A DNA stretch of 27,692 nucleotides from Geobacter sp. Its GTDB lineage: Bacteria; Desulfobacterota; Desulfuromonadia; Geobacterales; Geobacteraceae. The position numbers and the translations under genes were made by a program. The notes beneath the pieces are model-generated. The model was given only the letters and a program-made list of their open reading frames with translations, was not told the origin of the DNA and did not search any database. The stretch spans positions 1 through 27,692 of the forward strand of contig RPRC01000113.1 of assembly GCA_003857395.1 (NCBI GenBank), in the 5' to 3' direction. Positions 1 to 8,912 of this stretch are shown here, piece after piece. Every line of letters starts with the position of its first letter. Within the stretch, counting starts at the first letter, position 1.

Positions 1-46
1 ATTCCCGGCAAATAAGAGCTAAAAATCTGAGTGAGAGGACCATGCA

Positions 47-1576
47 TTGGAAACCGAACCTGCGCTTTTTCCCGCGGATGAGCACAACAGAATTCTGCGG
101 GACAACGTCCATCCCGCGGATTGGGTCAACCCGGAACCCGCTTCCTGCTATAACCTGGTAGTCATTGGTGCCGGAACCGCCGGGCTGGTGACTGCAGCCG
201 GAGCCGCCGGCCTGGGAGCCAAGGTTGCCCTTATCGAGAGCAATCTGATGGGCGGAGACTGCTTGAATGTCGGGTGTGTTCCTTCAAAGGCGGTGATCCG
301 AGCGTCACGAGCAGTGCACGAGATCAGAACCGCACGGGAGTTCGGGATCTTCGGCGGTGATGGAATTGTCGTTGATTTCGGTGCTGCAATGGAGAGAATG
401 AGGAGGCTGCGATCCGGGATCAGTCACCACGATTCAGCCCTGCGGTTCCGGGACGAGCTGGGAGTAGACGTTTTTTTTGGACTAGGTCGCTTTGCCGGAC
501 CGGATCTGATCGAGGTGGGCGGGAAACAGCTCCGCTTTGCCAAGGCGGCCATCTGTACCGGAGCCCGTGCGGCCGCCCCGCCGGTTCCCGGTCTTGCCGA
601 GGCTGGGTATCTCACCAACGAATCGGTGTTTTCCCTGACAGAGATCCCGCCGCGGCTTGCCGTCATCGGTGCCGGTCCGATTGGTTGTGAGCTGGCACAG
701 GCCTTTGCCCGGCTTGGAAGTCGGGTGAGTATTGTGGGGCATCGCACGGAGCATATCCTGCCCCGGGAGGACCCGGATGCCGCAGGGGTTTTGCACAAAG
801 TCTTCCTGCGGGAAGGAATTGACCTCTATTTGCCTGCACAGGACCTCCAGGTTTCCACCCGTGAAGGGAAAAAGGTTATTCGCTTCGAGTCCGGGGGGCG
901 TCAGGAGGAGCTTGAGGTAGACGAAATCCTCGTTGGCGTGGGCCGGGCGCCAAATGTGGAAGGACTGGGTCTCGAAGTGGCTGGGATCGCTTATGATGTC
1001 CGGAAAGGCGTTCAGGTCAATGATCGTCTTCAGACCTCAAACCCGCGCGTCTATTCTGCCGGAGACATCTGTTTCCCCTTCAAATTTACCCACACGGCCG
1101 ACGCCCTGGCCCGTATTTTGATTGCCAACGCACTATTCATGGGGCGCCAGAAGAGTTCGGCCCTTACCGTACCCTGGTGCACCTACACAGACCCGGAAAT
1201 CGCCCATGTGGGTATGTATGCCCATGATGCCGAGCAACAGGGTATCGAAGTACAGACACTGACCGTCCCGTTGTCCGATGTTGACCGGGCCATTCTGGAT
1301 GGCGAGACCGAGGGCTTCGCCCGGGTACATCTGAAGAAAGGCAGCGACCGGATACTGGGGGCTACGGTTGTTGCCCGTCACGCCGGTGAAATGATCAATG
1401 AGCTCTCCCTTGCCATCACCAACAACCTGGGGCTTTCGGCAATTGGCCGGACCATCCACCCCTACCCAACCCAGGCAGAGGCAATAAAAAAACTTGCCGA
1501 TGCCTATAACCGGACCCGGCTGACCCCACTCCTGAAAAAGGTATTATCGGTCTGGCTCTCCTGGAGAAGGGCTTGA
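47..1576 (+). CDS. FAD-dependent pyridine nucleotide-disulfide oxidoreductase (MerA/Lpd-like)
   Basis: A 509-residue flavoprotein of the class I disulfide reductase superfamily. Visible in order: FAD-binding GAGTAG (residues 41-46), redox-active pair in GGDCLNVGC (Cys72 and Cys77), NAD(P)H-binding GAGPIG (208-213), FAD-contacting YSAGD, and a dimerisation domain ending in HPYPTQAE (471-478). At the place where lipoamide dehydrogenase and glutathione reductase carry the catalytic His (HxHPT), this protein has Tyr473, as in mercuric reductases. It lacks an N-terminal HMA domain and the C-terminal Cys pair of true MerA, so mercury reduction is not supported. Substrate unknown. The TTG start is chosen because GAGAGGA lies 7 nt upstream and a stop (TGA at 32-34) closes the frame just before; the ATG at 42 is out of frame. 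First gene of a tight operon with a VTT membrane protein and arsS. Confidence 0.9.
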   Translation: METEPALFPADEHNRILRDNVHPADWVNPEPASCYNLVVIGAGTAGLVTAAGAAGLGAKVALIESNLMGGDCLNVGCVPSKAVIRASRAVHEIRTAREFGIFGGDGIVVDFGAAMERMRRLRSGISHHDSALRFRDELGVDVFFGLGRFAGPDLIEVGGKQLRFAKAAICTGARAAAPPVPGLAEAGYLTNESVFSLTEIPPRLAVIGAGPIGCELAQAFARLGSRVSIVGHRTEHILPREDPDAAGVLHKVFLREGIDLYLPAQDLQVSTREGKKVIRFESGGRQEELEVDEILVGVGRAPNVEGLGLEVAGIAYDVRKGVQVNDRLQTSNPRVYSAGDICFPFKFTHTADALARILIANALFMGRQKSSALTVPWCTYTDPEIAHVGMYAHDAEQQGIEVQTLTVPLSDVDRAILDGETEGFARVHLKKGSDRILGATVVARHAGEMINELSLAITNNLGLSAIGRTIHPYPTQAEAIKKLADAYNRTRLTPLLKKVLSVWLSWRRA

Positions 1577-1578
1577 GC

Positions 1579-2304
1579 ATGAACCGAAAAAAAGTCCTTA
1601 TCCTGCTGCTGGCAGCGATCTTCATCGGGCTGTTTTTCTGGTTCGACCTGGGGAGATTCCTGACTCTGGAGTCCCTGAAGCAGAACCGGGATGCTCTGGT
1701 AACCCTGTATCGGGATCATCGCGTGGCTACCGTAGCGATATTCATGGCAATCTATATCATGCAGACGGCACTGGCCCTTCCCGGCGCCGCAATCCTCAGT
1801 CTCGCAGCGGGCGCCGTATTCGGGGCAGTGATGGGCACGGTGTATGCCAATATCGGGGCAACCATTGGCGCAACCCTGTCTTTCCTGGTTGCGAGATATC
1901 TGTTCCATGATACAATCCAGGGCAAATTCGGTCCCCGGCTGGAGAAGATCAACAAAGAGCTGGACAATGCCGGGTTCAATTATCTGCTTTTTTTGCGGCT
2001 GGTGCCGCTTTTCCCCTTTTTCCTCATCAACCTGGCCGCCGGGTTGACGAAGATACCCTTGCGGACATTTTTCTTCGGCACCATGCTTGGCATCATTCCC
2101 GGCGGCTTCGTTTTTTGCAACGCGGGGGCTAGTCTTGCCTCCATCAACAGTGTGGGGGAAATTATCTCACCCCGAGTGCTGGGCTCCTTTGCCCTGCTCG
2201 GATTGTTTGCCCTGATACCAGTCGTTTATACTAAGATCAGGGGCGCGAAAAAGCCCTCCGGCGAAGATTCTCAAATTTCAGAGGAGAAAGAACAAGACCC
2301 ATGA
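1579..2304 (+). CDS. TVP38/TMEM64 (VTT/DedA-like) integral membrane protein
   Basis: A 241-residue polytopic inner-membrane protein. A hydrophobic segment near residues 5-22 is followed by the VTT-type core: an LPG and GAVFG region around the first re-entrant loop, then FLRLVPLFPFFLINLAAG and TMLGIIPGG, the family signature of Arg and Pro residues in the second half. The tail is short, charged and cytoplasmic (KKPSGEDSQ...). Related DedA/VTT proteins act in lipid scrambling or membrane homeostasis; the substrate here is unknown. ATG 1579 is preferred over the in-frame TTG at 1573 because GGAGAAGG (1563-1570) lies 8 nt before it but only 2 nt before TTG. The upstream gene ends 2 nt before and the downstream arsS overlaps by ATGA, so all three are likely translationally coupled. 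Confidence 0.9.
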   Translation: MNRKKVLILLLAAIFIGLFFWFDLGRFLTLESLKQNRDALVTLYRDHRVATVAIFMAIYIMQTALALPGAAILSLAAGAVFGAVMGTVYANIGATIGATLSFLVARYLFHDTIQGKFGPRLEKINKELDNAGFNYLLFLRLVPLFPFFLINLAAGLTKIPLRTFFFGTMLGIIPGGFVFCNAGASLASINSVGEIISPRVLGSFALLGLFALIPVVYTKIRGAKKPSGEDSQISEEKEQDP

Positions 2305-3260
2305 CACAAACCTTTTCCGATCGGCTGAAAAATGTTAACCAGGAGTTTCTTACCTTTGATTCCCTGAGAACTCTTCAGGTGAATCTTGGGAATCTCTGTA
2401 ATATGACATGCGCCCATTGCCATGTCTCCGCTTCCCCTTCCGGGGACAAGCAGATGTCGCGGGCTGTGGCGAAAAAGATTGTCGCCGTCCTTCGGCAGAA
2501 TCCCGGACTGACACTTGACCTGACTGGCGGTTGCCCCGAGATTAATCCCCAGTTCCGCTATCTGGTCGAGGCTGCGGAAGCTCTATCCCCGTGCCGCATC
2601 GTGCGGAGCAACCTGACGGTTGTCACGGAACCGGGAATGGAGTGGCTGGCGGATTTCTACCGGCAGCACCGGCTGGTGGTATTCGGATCGCTTCCCTGCT
2701 ACTCGGCAGAAAATGTGGAGAAACAGCGTGGCATCGGAGTATTTGACAAGAGTATCACTGCGCTGAAAAAGCTTAACTCACTTGGTTACGGGACGGAGCT
2801 GGAACTGAACCTTGTCTACAATCCGGGTGGCCCGTTCCTCCCCGGCCCCCAGCGTGATCTTGAAGCAGCCTACCGGAAGGAACTGTCGGAAAAATTCGGC
2901 ATTGTTTTTACAAACCTCTACACCATAACCAATTCCCCCATCGGTCGCTTCCGCGATTACCTTGAAAAAAAGGGGGTATATGAAACGTACCTCAATCTCC
3001 TCGCCGATCGATTCAACCCGGAGACCGCCGGCGCGATCATGTGCCGCACCATGATGAGCGTTGACTGGCAGGGTCTTCTCTATAACTGCGACTTTAATCA
3101 GGTTCTCGGCCTGCCGGTCAGGGGCCGGGACGGGAGAACCCTGACCATTGACGATCTGGAAGAGGCGGTTCGGACCGGGAGCAGACTCGAATTGGGCCAG
3201 CATTGCTACTGCTGCACCGCCGGCGAGGGTTCGAGCTGCACCGGGTCGCTGGCGGCGTGA
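2301..3260 (+). CDS. arsS: Arsenosugar biosynthesis radical SAM protein ArsS
   Basis: A 319-residue radical SAM enzyme. The SAM-cluster motif CNMTCAHC supplies Cys33, Cys37 and Cys40; the next conserved element DLTGGCPE (residues 73-80) is the family's usual DLTGGAPE with Ala replaced by Cys. The C-terminal DUF3641 region ends in a Cys-rich signature, HCYCCTAGEGSSC (301-313), that fits ArsS and probably binds an auxiliary cluster. ArsS is known to attach the adenosyl moiety of SAM to methylated arsenic on the route to arsenosugars. Start ATG 2301 overlaps the stop of the VTT gene (ATGA). No arsM (arsenite methyltransferase) is visible here, but the window begins only about 2.3 kb upstream, so a partner could lie outside. 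Confidence 0.88.
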   Translation: MTQTFSDRLKNVNQEFLTFDSLRTLQVNLGNLCNMTCAHCHVSASPSGDKQMSRAVAKKIVAVLRQNPGLTLDLTGGCPEINPQFRYLVEAAEALSPCRIVRSNLTVVTEPGMEWLADFYRQHRLVVFGSLPCYSAENVEKQRGIGVFDKSITALKKLNSLGYGTELELNLVYNPGGPFLPGPQRDLEAAYRKELSEKFGIVFTNLYTITNSPIGRFRDYLEKKGVYETYLNLLADRFNPETAGAIMCRTMMSVDWQGLLYNCDFNQVLGLPVRGRDGRTLTIDDLEEAVRTGSRLELGQHCYCCTAGEGSSCTGSLAA

Positions 3261-3339
3261 TGGCGGGTTCGAGGTTCAAAGGCCGGCAACTACCCCAGTA
3301 AGACAAAACGAAACTTTTTCTCACATATTCGAAATTTCG

Positions 3340-3398
3340 GTAGGGGCAGGCCCCCGTGCCTGCCCAAATCAAGGGCACCCACAGGGGGGTGCCCCTAC
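3340..3398. repeat. Two-hairpin intergenic repeat, copy 1
   Basis: A 59-bp element with GTAGGGGC at the left end (3340-3347) and its reverse complement GCCCCTAC at the right end (3391-3398). Inside are two perfect 8-bp hairpins: GGGCAGGC/GCCTGCCC (3344-3351 with 3358-3365) and GGGCACCC/GGGTGCCC (3373-3380 with 3387-3394), each with a 6-nt loop. It sits between arsS and gnd. A second element of the same plan, different in stem sequence, is at 12879-12932. This looks like a REP/MITE-type dispersed repeat; it may also slow or end transcription after arsS, although no T-tract follows. Confidence 0.8.
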
Positions 3399-3508
3399 AA
3401 AAGGTTTTTCAGCCTTAACCCATACAATCCTGGCAGAAAATGTTTTAAAACGTTAGAAACAATCAACCTTTAACCTTGATCATTCTGTCACAGACAGAAG
3501 GAGTAACT

Positions 3509-4483
3509 ATGCAAGTTGCCATTGCCGGTCTGGGACGCATGGGGATTAATATGGCGCGGAGGCTCCTTCGTGGCGGGCACGAGGTGGTTGTCTGGAACCG
3601 TTCTCCAGGGAAGGTGAGGGAGATTGCGGCGGAAGGGGCGCGGCCGGCGTTTACCCTGGAGGAAATGGTCGGCATGCTTACTCCCCCCCGGGCTGTCTGG
3701 CTGATGCTGCCGGCCGGAGAGGTGGTCGACGAGACCATCGAACAACTCGTCAAGCTCCTCTCTCCCGGAGATTACATCCTGGACGGAGGAAACAGTTTCT
3801 ATCGTGATGATGTGCGAAGGAGGGACCGGCTGAGTTCTCTCGCTATCAATTATCTGGACGTTGGCGTGAGCGGTGGCATTTGGGGGCTCACGGAAGGCTA
3901 TTGCCTCATGGTCGGAGGCGACCAGCGAGATTTCTCCCATCTGGAGCCGCTCTTCCGCACCCTCGCACCCGCAGAAGGATACCTCCATTGCGGCGAAACC
4001 GGAGCGGGCCATTTCGTCAAGATGGTGCACAATGGCATCGAATACGGTATGATGGCTGCCTATGGCGAGGGTTTTTCCATCCTCAAGGCGTCTCCCTATG
4101 GACAGTCCGTCGATCCTGCCGATGTAGCACATCTCTGGAACCGGGGGAGCGTAGTTCGCTCCTGGTTGCTGGAGTTGGCCGAAGAGGCCTTTCGCAAGGA
4201 TCCGGGGCTGGAATCGATACAGGGCTATGTGGAGGATTCGGGGGAGGGTCGCTGGACTGTCCAGCAGGCCATCGATACCGGAGTGCCGGCTCCGGTCATT
4301 GCCGCTTCCCTCTTCCAGCGTTTCCGTTCCCGTTTGGGGGATAGCTTTGGCGACAAGGTTCTGGCCGCTCTCCGCAACGAGTTCGGCGGCCACGCAGTTC
4401 TTGCCGCGGGGGAGGATAAACGGGCTGACCTGGCTGGTGCGGGTGACGTGCGCCCTGCTGCGCCTCAAATAGAAAAAGAATAA
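3509..4483 (+). CDS. gnd: 6-phosphogluconate dehydrogenase, decarboxylating (short GndA/YqeC type)
   Basis: Oxidises and decarboxylates 6-phosphogluconate to ribulose-5-phosphate. The 324-residue length fits the short form (about 300) rather than the 470-residue E. coli type. Motifs: Rossmann GLGRMG (7-12), LDGGNS (91-96), substrate-binding GVSGGIWG (119-126) and GAGHFVKMVHNGIEYG (165-180) with catalytic Lys171 and Asn175. After the second beta strand the protein reads WNRS (29-32), which resembles the N-R-S/T phosphate-binding pattern of NADP-dependent enzymes. The start is ATG 3509, preceded by AGAAGGAG with a 5-nt spacer; an upstream in-frame start would add an unlikely extension. About 27 residues after the usual end (RNEFGGHAV) form an Ala/Glu/Lys-rich tail. 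First gene of the gnd-zwf-pgl-pgi cluster. Confidence 0.94.
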   Translation: MQVAIAGLGRMGINMARRLLRGGHEVVVWNRSPGKVREIAAEGARPAFTLEEMVGMLTPPRAVWLMLPAGEVVDETIEQLVKLLSPGDYILDGGNSFYRDDVRRRDRLSSLAINYLDVGVSGGIWGLTEGYCLMVGGDQRDFSHLEPLFRTLAPAEGYLHCGETGAGHFVKMVHNGIEYGMMAAYGEGFSILKASPYGQSVDPADVAHLWNRGSVVRSWLLELAEEAFRKDPGLESIQGYVEDSGEGRWTVQQAIDTGVPAPVIAASLFQRFRSRLGDSFGDKVLAALRNEFGGHAVLAAGEDKRADLAGAGDVRPAAPQIEKE

Positions 4484-4589
4484 TCGTAATTATTTCAATG
4501 TGCCTTGTTGCGTACTGGTAGTCCATTACGAAGACCGGTCAGTCTGCTGGAGTGATTAACAGGGTCGTTACGGAGATAAAGGACGTTCC

Positions 4590-6128
4590 ATGGACGTGAA
4601 TTCCCTCTATGAAAACATGTCATCGGGACAGATGGCTCCCGCCTGCCGCATCGTGATTCCGAAAAGCTGCGGGCTGGTGATTTTTGGAGCCTCCGGTGAT
4701 CTGACTCAGCGCAAGCTGATTCCCGCTATTTACCGTCTCTTCCGGCAGCGTCTGCTTCCGCGCGGATTCTTTGTTCTTGGTGTTGCGCGGACCGAAATGG
4801 ATTCGAACCGATTTCGTGAATTGATGGCGGAAGGTGTGAGGGAGACCTTTCCCGAGGAATGTGACGAAGCCTGCTGGCACGACTTTACCTCCCGGCTGCA
4901 CTACCGTTCAATAGATTACCGTGATTCGGAGTCCTACCGCAAAAATCTTGCCGAAGTGCTGCCCTCGCTGGAGAAGGCTGCCGATACGGGGGGGAACCGG
5001 ATATTTTACCTCGCCACACCACCGGGGGCATATGAAGATATCATTGGAACCCTTCACCAATCTGGCTTGGCCTCTCAGACAGGTTCCAGCGTCAAGCTCG
5101 TCATCGAGAAACCTTTTGGTCGCAATCTGGAATCAGCCAGAAATCTCGATACCATCCTTCTTGGGGCGTTTCGGGAAAGCCAGGTGTATCGTATCGATCA
5201 CTATCTGGCCAAGGAGACCGTCCAGAATATCCTCATGTTCCGCTTTGCCAATTCGCTGTTCGAGCCACTCTGGAATAGACGCTACATTGATCATGTGCAG
5301 ATAACCGCCGCCGAAACCATCGGCATCGAGCGTCGCGCCGGCTATTACGAGGAGGCTGGTGTGCTCCGGGACATGTTCCAAAATCACATGTTCCAGCTGC
5401 TCGCCCTGACAGCCATGGAACCTCCGGCTCTCTTTTCCGCCGACCGGGTCAGGGATGAGAAGGCTAAGGTTCTCCATTCGATTCGGCCCTTTCCCTTGGA
5501 GATGCTTGAAGATTGCGTCGTCACCGGGCAGTATGCGGGGTCAGTCAACGCCGGAATCAAGGGCTACCGGGAGGAACGAGGGGTTGCTGCCGAGTCTTCC
5601 CTGCCAACCTATGCGGCGTTGAAGGTGTGGATAGACAACTGGCGCTGGAACGGTGTTCCTTTCTATCTCCGTTCCGGTAAGCGGCTGAAGCGTCGTACGA
5701 CAGAAATTGCCATCCACTTCCGACCAGTACCCCACATGATGTTTTCCCAGACTCTAGGTGGAAGAATAGAGGCAAATACCCTGGTTCTCCAGGTGCAGCC
5801 CGATGAAGGTATCCACCTGGAGATCCAGGCAAAGAACCCTGGGTCACGGATGTGTCTCATGCCGGTGAGCCTCGACTTTCACTATCCTCGGGAGTTTTCG
5901 CTGAGTGCCTATGAACGGGTTCTCCTCGACTGCATGGAGGGGGACCAGATGCTGTTTGTCCGTAATGATGGCGTCGAACTTAGCTGGTCGCTTCTTTCCC
6001 CGCTCATCCGAGCCCTGGAAGCCCGCGATACATCTGCGGAGTCATTTCTGTATGAGGCCGGATCGGAAGGCCCGGCATCGGCCGCTGCACTTTTGGAGAA
6101 GGATGGTCGGTGCTGGAGGCCTCTGTGA
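4590..6128 (+). CDS. zwf: Glucose-6-phosphate 1-dehydrogenase
   Basis: Oxidises glucose-6-phosphate to 6-phosphogluconolactone, the entry step of the oxidative pentose phosphate pathway. 512 residues, normal for the family. Motifs: coenzyme-binding [10 protein letters not shown] (33-42), EKPFG (173-177), the substrate signature RIDHYLAKE (201-209) with Lys208, and FQNHMFQ (263-269), whose His266 is the probable catalytic base. ATG 4590 follows AAAGGA (4578-4583) by 6 nt. A 106-bp gap separates it from gnd; pgl overlaps its 3' end. Placement next to gnd and pgl makes the assignment essentially certain; cofactor preference cannot be read safely from the sequence. Confidence 0.96.
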   Translation: MDVNSLYENMSSGQMAPACRIVIPKSCGLVIFGASGDLTQRKLIPAIYRLFRQRLLPRGFFVLGVARTEMDSNRFRELMAEGVRETFPEECDEACWHDFTSRLHYRSIDYRDSESYRKNLAEVLPSLEKAADTGGNRIFYLATPPGAYEDIIGTLHQSGLASQTGSSVKLVIEKPFGRNLESARNLDTILLGAFRESQVYRIDHYLAKETVQNILMFRFANSLFEPLWNRRYIDHVQITAAETIGIERRAGYYEEAGVLRDMFQNHMFQLLALTAMEPPALFSADRVRDEKAKVLHSIRPFPLEMLEDCVVTGQYAGSVNAGIKGYREERGVAAESSLPTYAALKVWIDNWRWNGVPFYLRSGKRLKRRTTEIAIHFRPVPHMMFSQTLGGRIEANTLVLQVQPDEGIHLEIQAKNPGSRMCLMPVSLDFHYPREFSLSAYERVLLDCMEGDQMLFVRNDGVELSWSLLSPLIRALEARDTSAESFLYEAGSEGPASAAALLEKDGRCWRPL

Positions 6129-6865
6129 CTGGCCGGAAGGGCATCGAAGTCTACGCGACCGCCGAGGCGGCCGGCAGCCGGGGGGCGAAACTGTTTCTGG
6201 CTGCGGCACGGGAAGCGCTTGCAGCGCGGGGCCGTTTCACCGTGGCACTTTCGGGGGGCTCTTCTCCGATAGCCCTGTTTTGCCGTTTGGCCGCTGAGGC
6301 CCCGGGCGCCGGGATAGATTGGAGTGCGGTACATGTCTTCTGGGCTGACGAACGCTGTGTTCCTCCGGACCATGCAGAAAGCAATTTCCGCCTGGCTGAC
6401 GACCTTTTTCTTTCAAAGCTTTCTGCTCCTGGTGCGGTTATCCACCGGATACAGGGTGAACAATCTCCTGATAAGGCAGCCAGCCAGTATGAGGCCGACC
6501 TGTCTGCTTCATTTCCGAATGAGGAAATCCCGGTTTTCGACCTGCTTTTCCTCGGAGTAGGGAGCGATGGGCACACAGCTTCCCTATTTCCGGGGATGGA
6601 CCTGGCTCACATGGCCGAACGGAAAGCTGTTGCCGTGAAGGTGGAAAAGCTCCGTAGTTACCGGGTGACCTTGACTCTGCCGGTTCTTTGCAGTGCCCGC
6701 CGAACCGTTTTCCTCGTGACGGGTGTTGGCAAGGCCGGTATTGTCGGGGAAATACTCAGGGATGGAGAGGGCAGCTGGTATCCGGCGTCCCGTGTCGCCT
6801 CCATGTCGGCCAATGTTATCTGGCTCTTGGACAAGGCTGCAGCGGGCGAGGCAAAATATCCGTAA
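6125..6865 (+). CDS. pgl: 6-phosphogluconolactonase
   Basis: Hydrolyses 6-phosphogluconolactone to 6-phosphogluconate, between Zwf and Gnd. 246 residues from the GTG at 6125, close to the usual DevB-type length. Motifs: SGGSSP (43-48), [16 protein letters not shown] (73-88) and [14 protein letters not shown] (144-157), all conserved in the glucosamine-6-phosphate isomerase/6PGL fold. Two GTG starts are possible. GTG 6125 overlaps the zwf stop (GTGA) and has GGAGG at 6115-6119 with a 5-nt spacer; GTG 6110 has GGAGAAGGA 6 nt upstream and would add five residues. I prefer 6125 because the overlap is typical of coupled genes, but the choice is not certain. Confidence 0.93.
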   Translation: MTGRKGIEVYATAEAAGSRGAKLFLAAAREALAARGRFTVALSGGSSPIALFCRLAAEAPGAGIDWSAVHVFWADERCVPPDHAESNFRLADDLFLSKLSAPGAVIHRIQGEQSPDKAASQYEADLSASFPNEEIPVFDLLFLGVGSDGHTASLFPGMDLAHMAERKAVAVKVEKLRSYRVTLTLPVLCSARRTVFLVTGVGKAGIVGEILRDGEGSWYPASRVASMSANVIWLLDKAAAGEAKYP

Positions 6866-6896
6866 GACCTGCCAGGTTTTGGAAATCTGGCAGGTC
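6866..6896 (+). other. Perfect inverted repeat between pgl and pgi
   Basis: GACCTGCCAG (6866-6875) pairs perfectly with CTGGCAGGTC (6887-6896). The 11-nt centre can extend the stem by GT, TA, TA and TA pairs, leaving a 3-nt loop. It begins at the base after the pgl stop and ends about 28 nt before the pgi start. No T-tract follows, so a classical intrinsic terminator is unlikely; an RNA processing or stabilising hairpin that sets the pgl:pgi ratio is more plausible. Confidence 0.6.
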
Positions 6897-6924
6897 TCAT
6901 GCTATCAAAAAATGAGAGGACTCC

Positions 6925-8514
6925 ATGAAAAGCCAAGCACTGTGGGAACGCTATAAAAATAATCTGAATTGCTATCCGGAAATTGGCCTGATGCTCGATG
7001 TCAGCAGGATGGATTTCCCCGACGATTATTTTCAGACGATGGAACCCTTCATGCTGCAGGCATACCGCGACATGGCGGAGTTGGAAGACGGTGCCGTGGC
7101 CAATCCCGATGAGGGAAGGATGGTGGGACACTACTGGCTGCGTACACCCTATCTTGCTCCGTCCAAAGAGATTTCGCAGGCTATCAAGACAACGATAGGG
7201 TCGATCAAGGATTTTGCCGCACGGGTCCACTCCGGCGAGATTGCCCCGCAGCAGGGGGGAAGGTTTTCCCGCCTGCTCCTTATCGGGATAGGAGGCTCGG
7301 CTCTTGGTCCTCAATTCATTGCCAATGCGCTCGGATCTGCAGATGATCCCCTGCAGCCGTTTTTTTTCGACAATACCGATCCTGACGGTATGGACCGGGT
7401 GCTGGCGGAAATTGGTGATAGCCTTGGCGCGACCCTGACCCTGGTGGTTTCCAAAAGCGGGGGCACGAAGGAAACCCGCAACGGCATGCTGGAGGCGGCA
7501 CGTGCCTATGAACGTGCGGGGCTTGATTTTCCGCGGCATGCCGCTGCCATAACAGGGGAGGGTAGCGAACTGGCTCGCCTGGCCACGGAGCAGGGTTGGC
7601 TGGCCCGCTTTCCCATGTGGGATTGGGTGGGTGGCCGGACCTCGGTCACTTCTGTTGTCGGACTGCTTCCTGCCGCACTGCAGGGTGTCGACATCGATGC
7701 TTTTCTGGAGGGGGCCAGCCGTTGCGACGCCCTGACCCGCTTGCCCAGTAATCACACGAATCCCGCGGCCAGGCTGGCACTCGTCTGGTTCCACGCAACC
7801 GGAGGGAAGGGGGCGCGGGACATGGTCGTTCTGCCTTACAAGGATCGACTGCTCCTTTTCACGCGCTATTTGCAGCAACTGGTCATGGAGTCCCTCGGCA
7901 AGGAGAAGGATCTTTCCGGCAAGCTGGTCCACCAGGGGCTCTCGGTCTACGGAAACAAAGGCTCAACCGACCAGCACGCCTTTGTCCAGCAGCTGCGTGA
8001 TGGTGTCGATAACTTCTTCGTTACCTTCATCGAAGTGCTTCTTGATCGTGAGGGGATATCACTCCCGGTGGAGCCGGGCGTGACGAGCGGTGATTATCTG
8101 AACGGTTTTCTGCAGGGGACCCGGAAGGCCCTCTACGAAAATGGCCGGCACTCACTCACCATAACCCTGGAGCGGCTCGATGCCTGTTCCGTCGGTGCAC
8201 TGATAGCCCTCTTCGAGCGCGCGGTCGGTTATTATGCCTCCTTGATCGGAATCAATGCCTACCATCAGCCGGGAGTCGAAGCGGGCAAACGGGCCGCAAC
8301 CACCGTCCTGCTCCTGCAGCAGCATGTACTCGCCTGCCTGCGCAGCAATGGAGAGAAATCGCTGACGGCCGAAGAGGTCGCGTTGGCAATCGGTGCCACG
8401 GATGAGGTGGAGTCCGTGTTCCGGATCCTCCTTCATGCAGCTTTAAATGAAGACCACAAAATCCGGATGGATCGAAAGAAGGTCTGCACGTCGAGCCGCT
8501 TCAGTTCCGTGTAG
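6925..8514 (+). CDS. pgi: Glucose-6-phosphate isomerase
   Basis: Interconverts glucose-6-phosphate and fructose-6-phosphate. 529 residues, normal length. Motifs: GIGGSALG (121-128), phosphate-binding SKSGGTKET (176-184), MESLGKEKD with the probable catalytic Glu322, and [10 protein letters not shown] (343-352) with His351; the helix-capping [14 protein letters not shown] lies nearer the C-terminus. ATG 6925 follows GAGAGGA by 4 nt. As last gene of the cluster it links fructose-6-phosphate, from gluconeogenesis or recycled pentose phosphates, to Zwf. In an organism that makes hexose phosphates by gluconeogenesis this gives a loop for making NADPH; that last point is inference. Confidence 0.96.
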   Translation: MKSQALWERYKNNLNCYPEIGLMLDVSRMDFPDDYFQTMEPFMLQAYRDMAELEDGAVANPDEGRMVGHYWLRTPYLAPSKEISQAIKTTIGSIKDFAARVHSGEIAPQQGGRFSRLLLIGIGGSALGPQFIANALGSADDPLQPFFFDNTDPDGMDRVLAEIGDSLGATLTLVVSKSGGTKETRNGMLEAARAYERAGLDFPRHAAAITGEGSELARLATEQGWLARFPMWDWVGGRTSVTSVVGLLPAALQGVDIDAFLEGASRCDALTRLPSNHTNPAARLALVWFHATGGKGARDMVVLPYKDRLLLFTRYLQQLVMESLGKEKDLSGKLVHQGLSVYGNKGSTDQHAFVQQLRDGVDNFFVTFIEVLLDREGISLPVEPGVTSGDYLNGFLQGTRKALYENGRHSLTITLERLDACSVGALIALFERAVGYYASLIGINAYHQPGVEAGKRAATTVLLLQQHVLACLRSNGEKSLTAEEVALAIGATDEVESVFRILLHAALNEDHKIRMDRKKVCTSSRFSSV

Positions 8515-8538
8515 CGCAATCGTGAACACGGGGCACTC

Positions 8539-8757
8539 CTACTTGAGCTGAAAAGACACCTTGAGGACAACCTGGTATTCACTCACCAGGCCGTCATCAT
8601 CCACGTGCCCGTGGATTTCCTCAACCTCGAACCAAGAGACCTTCTCGAGGGTTTTGTGGGCTTTCGAGATTGCTGTCTGGATGGCATCATCGATGCCTTT
8701 CTTCGAGACACCGATGACTTCGATCTTCTTATACACCCTGTTTTCTCCGTAATGCAT
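8539..8757 (-). CDS. Dodecin family flavin-binding protein
   Basis: A 72-residue dodecin. These small proteins form hollow dodecamers that store or buffer flavins. The pattern is clear: RVYKKIEVIGVS (first strand), GIDDAIQTAISKAHKTLEKVSWFEVEE with the flavin-stacking Trp42, then a GHVDDDGLVSEYQVVLKVSFQL strand pair containing Gln62. The start is the ATG at 8757, because TAAGGAGG lies 4 nt upstream; the longer open frame to 8853 would add a non-conserved extension. It faces pgi tail to tail with a 24-bp gap. It is probably monocistronic. Confidence 0.93.
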   Translation of the reverse strand: MHYGENRVYKKIEVIGVSKKGIDDAIQTAISKAHKTLEKVSWFEVEEIHGHVDDDGLVSEYQVVLKVSFQLK

Positions 8758-8912
8758 GATGTCCTCCTTATGACAGGATAATGTCTTCTTTAATGGTAGC
8801 ACCCCGCGCAGTCCTGTAAAGTGCTCATTTTTTCTTTGTTTCTGAAAAAGCATACAACCAGCCTATTGAACGGAGCCCAAGGTGTGAAATCATATCGAGA
8901 GAGGAGAACATC

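Noticed and set aside
1..46. Possible end of an upstream gene (ATT CCC GGC AAA TAA)
   Set aside because: Only four codons are visible, so neither the frame nor the gene can be supported.
47..1576. Annotation as mercuric reductase MerA
   Set aside because: The FPYLT-like Tyr is similar, but the N-terminal HMA domain and the C-terminal Cys pair are absent, and no mer genes are nearby.
3488..4468. Minus-strand open frame (326 codons) opposite gnd
   Set aside because: A shadow of a conserved dehydrogenase, with low-complexity composition and no motif.
6658..7932. Long minus-strand open frame (424 codons) opposite pgl and pgi
   Set aside because: It is antisense to two clearly conserved enzymes, has no ribosome binding site or recognisable domain, and arises from GC-rich codon bias.
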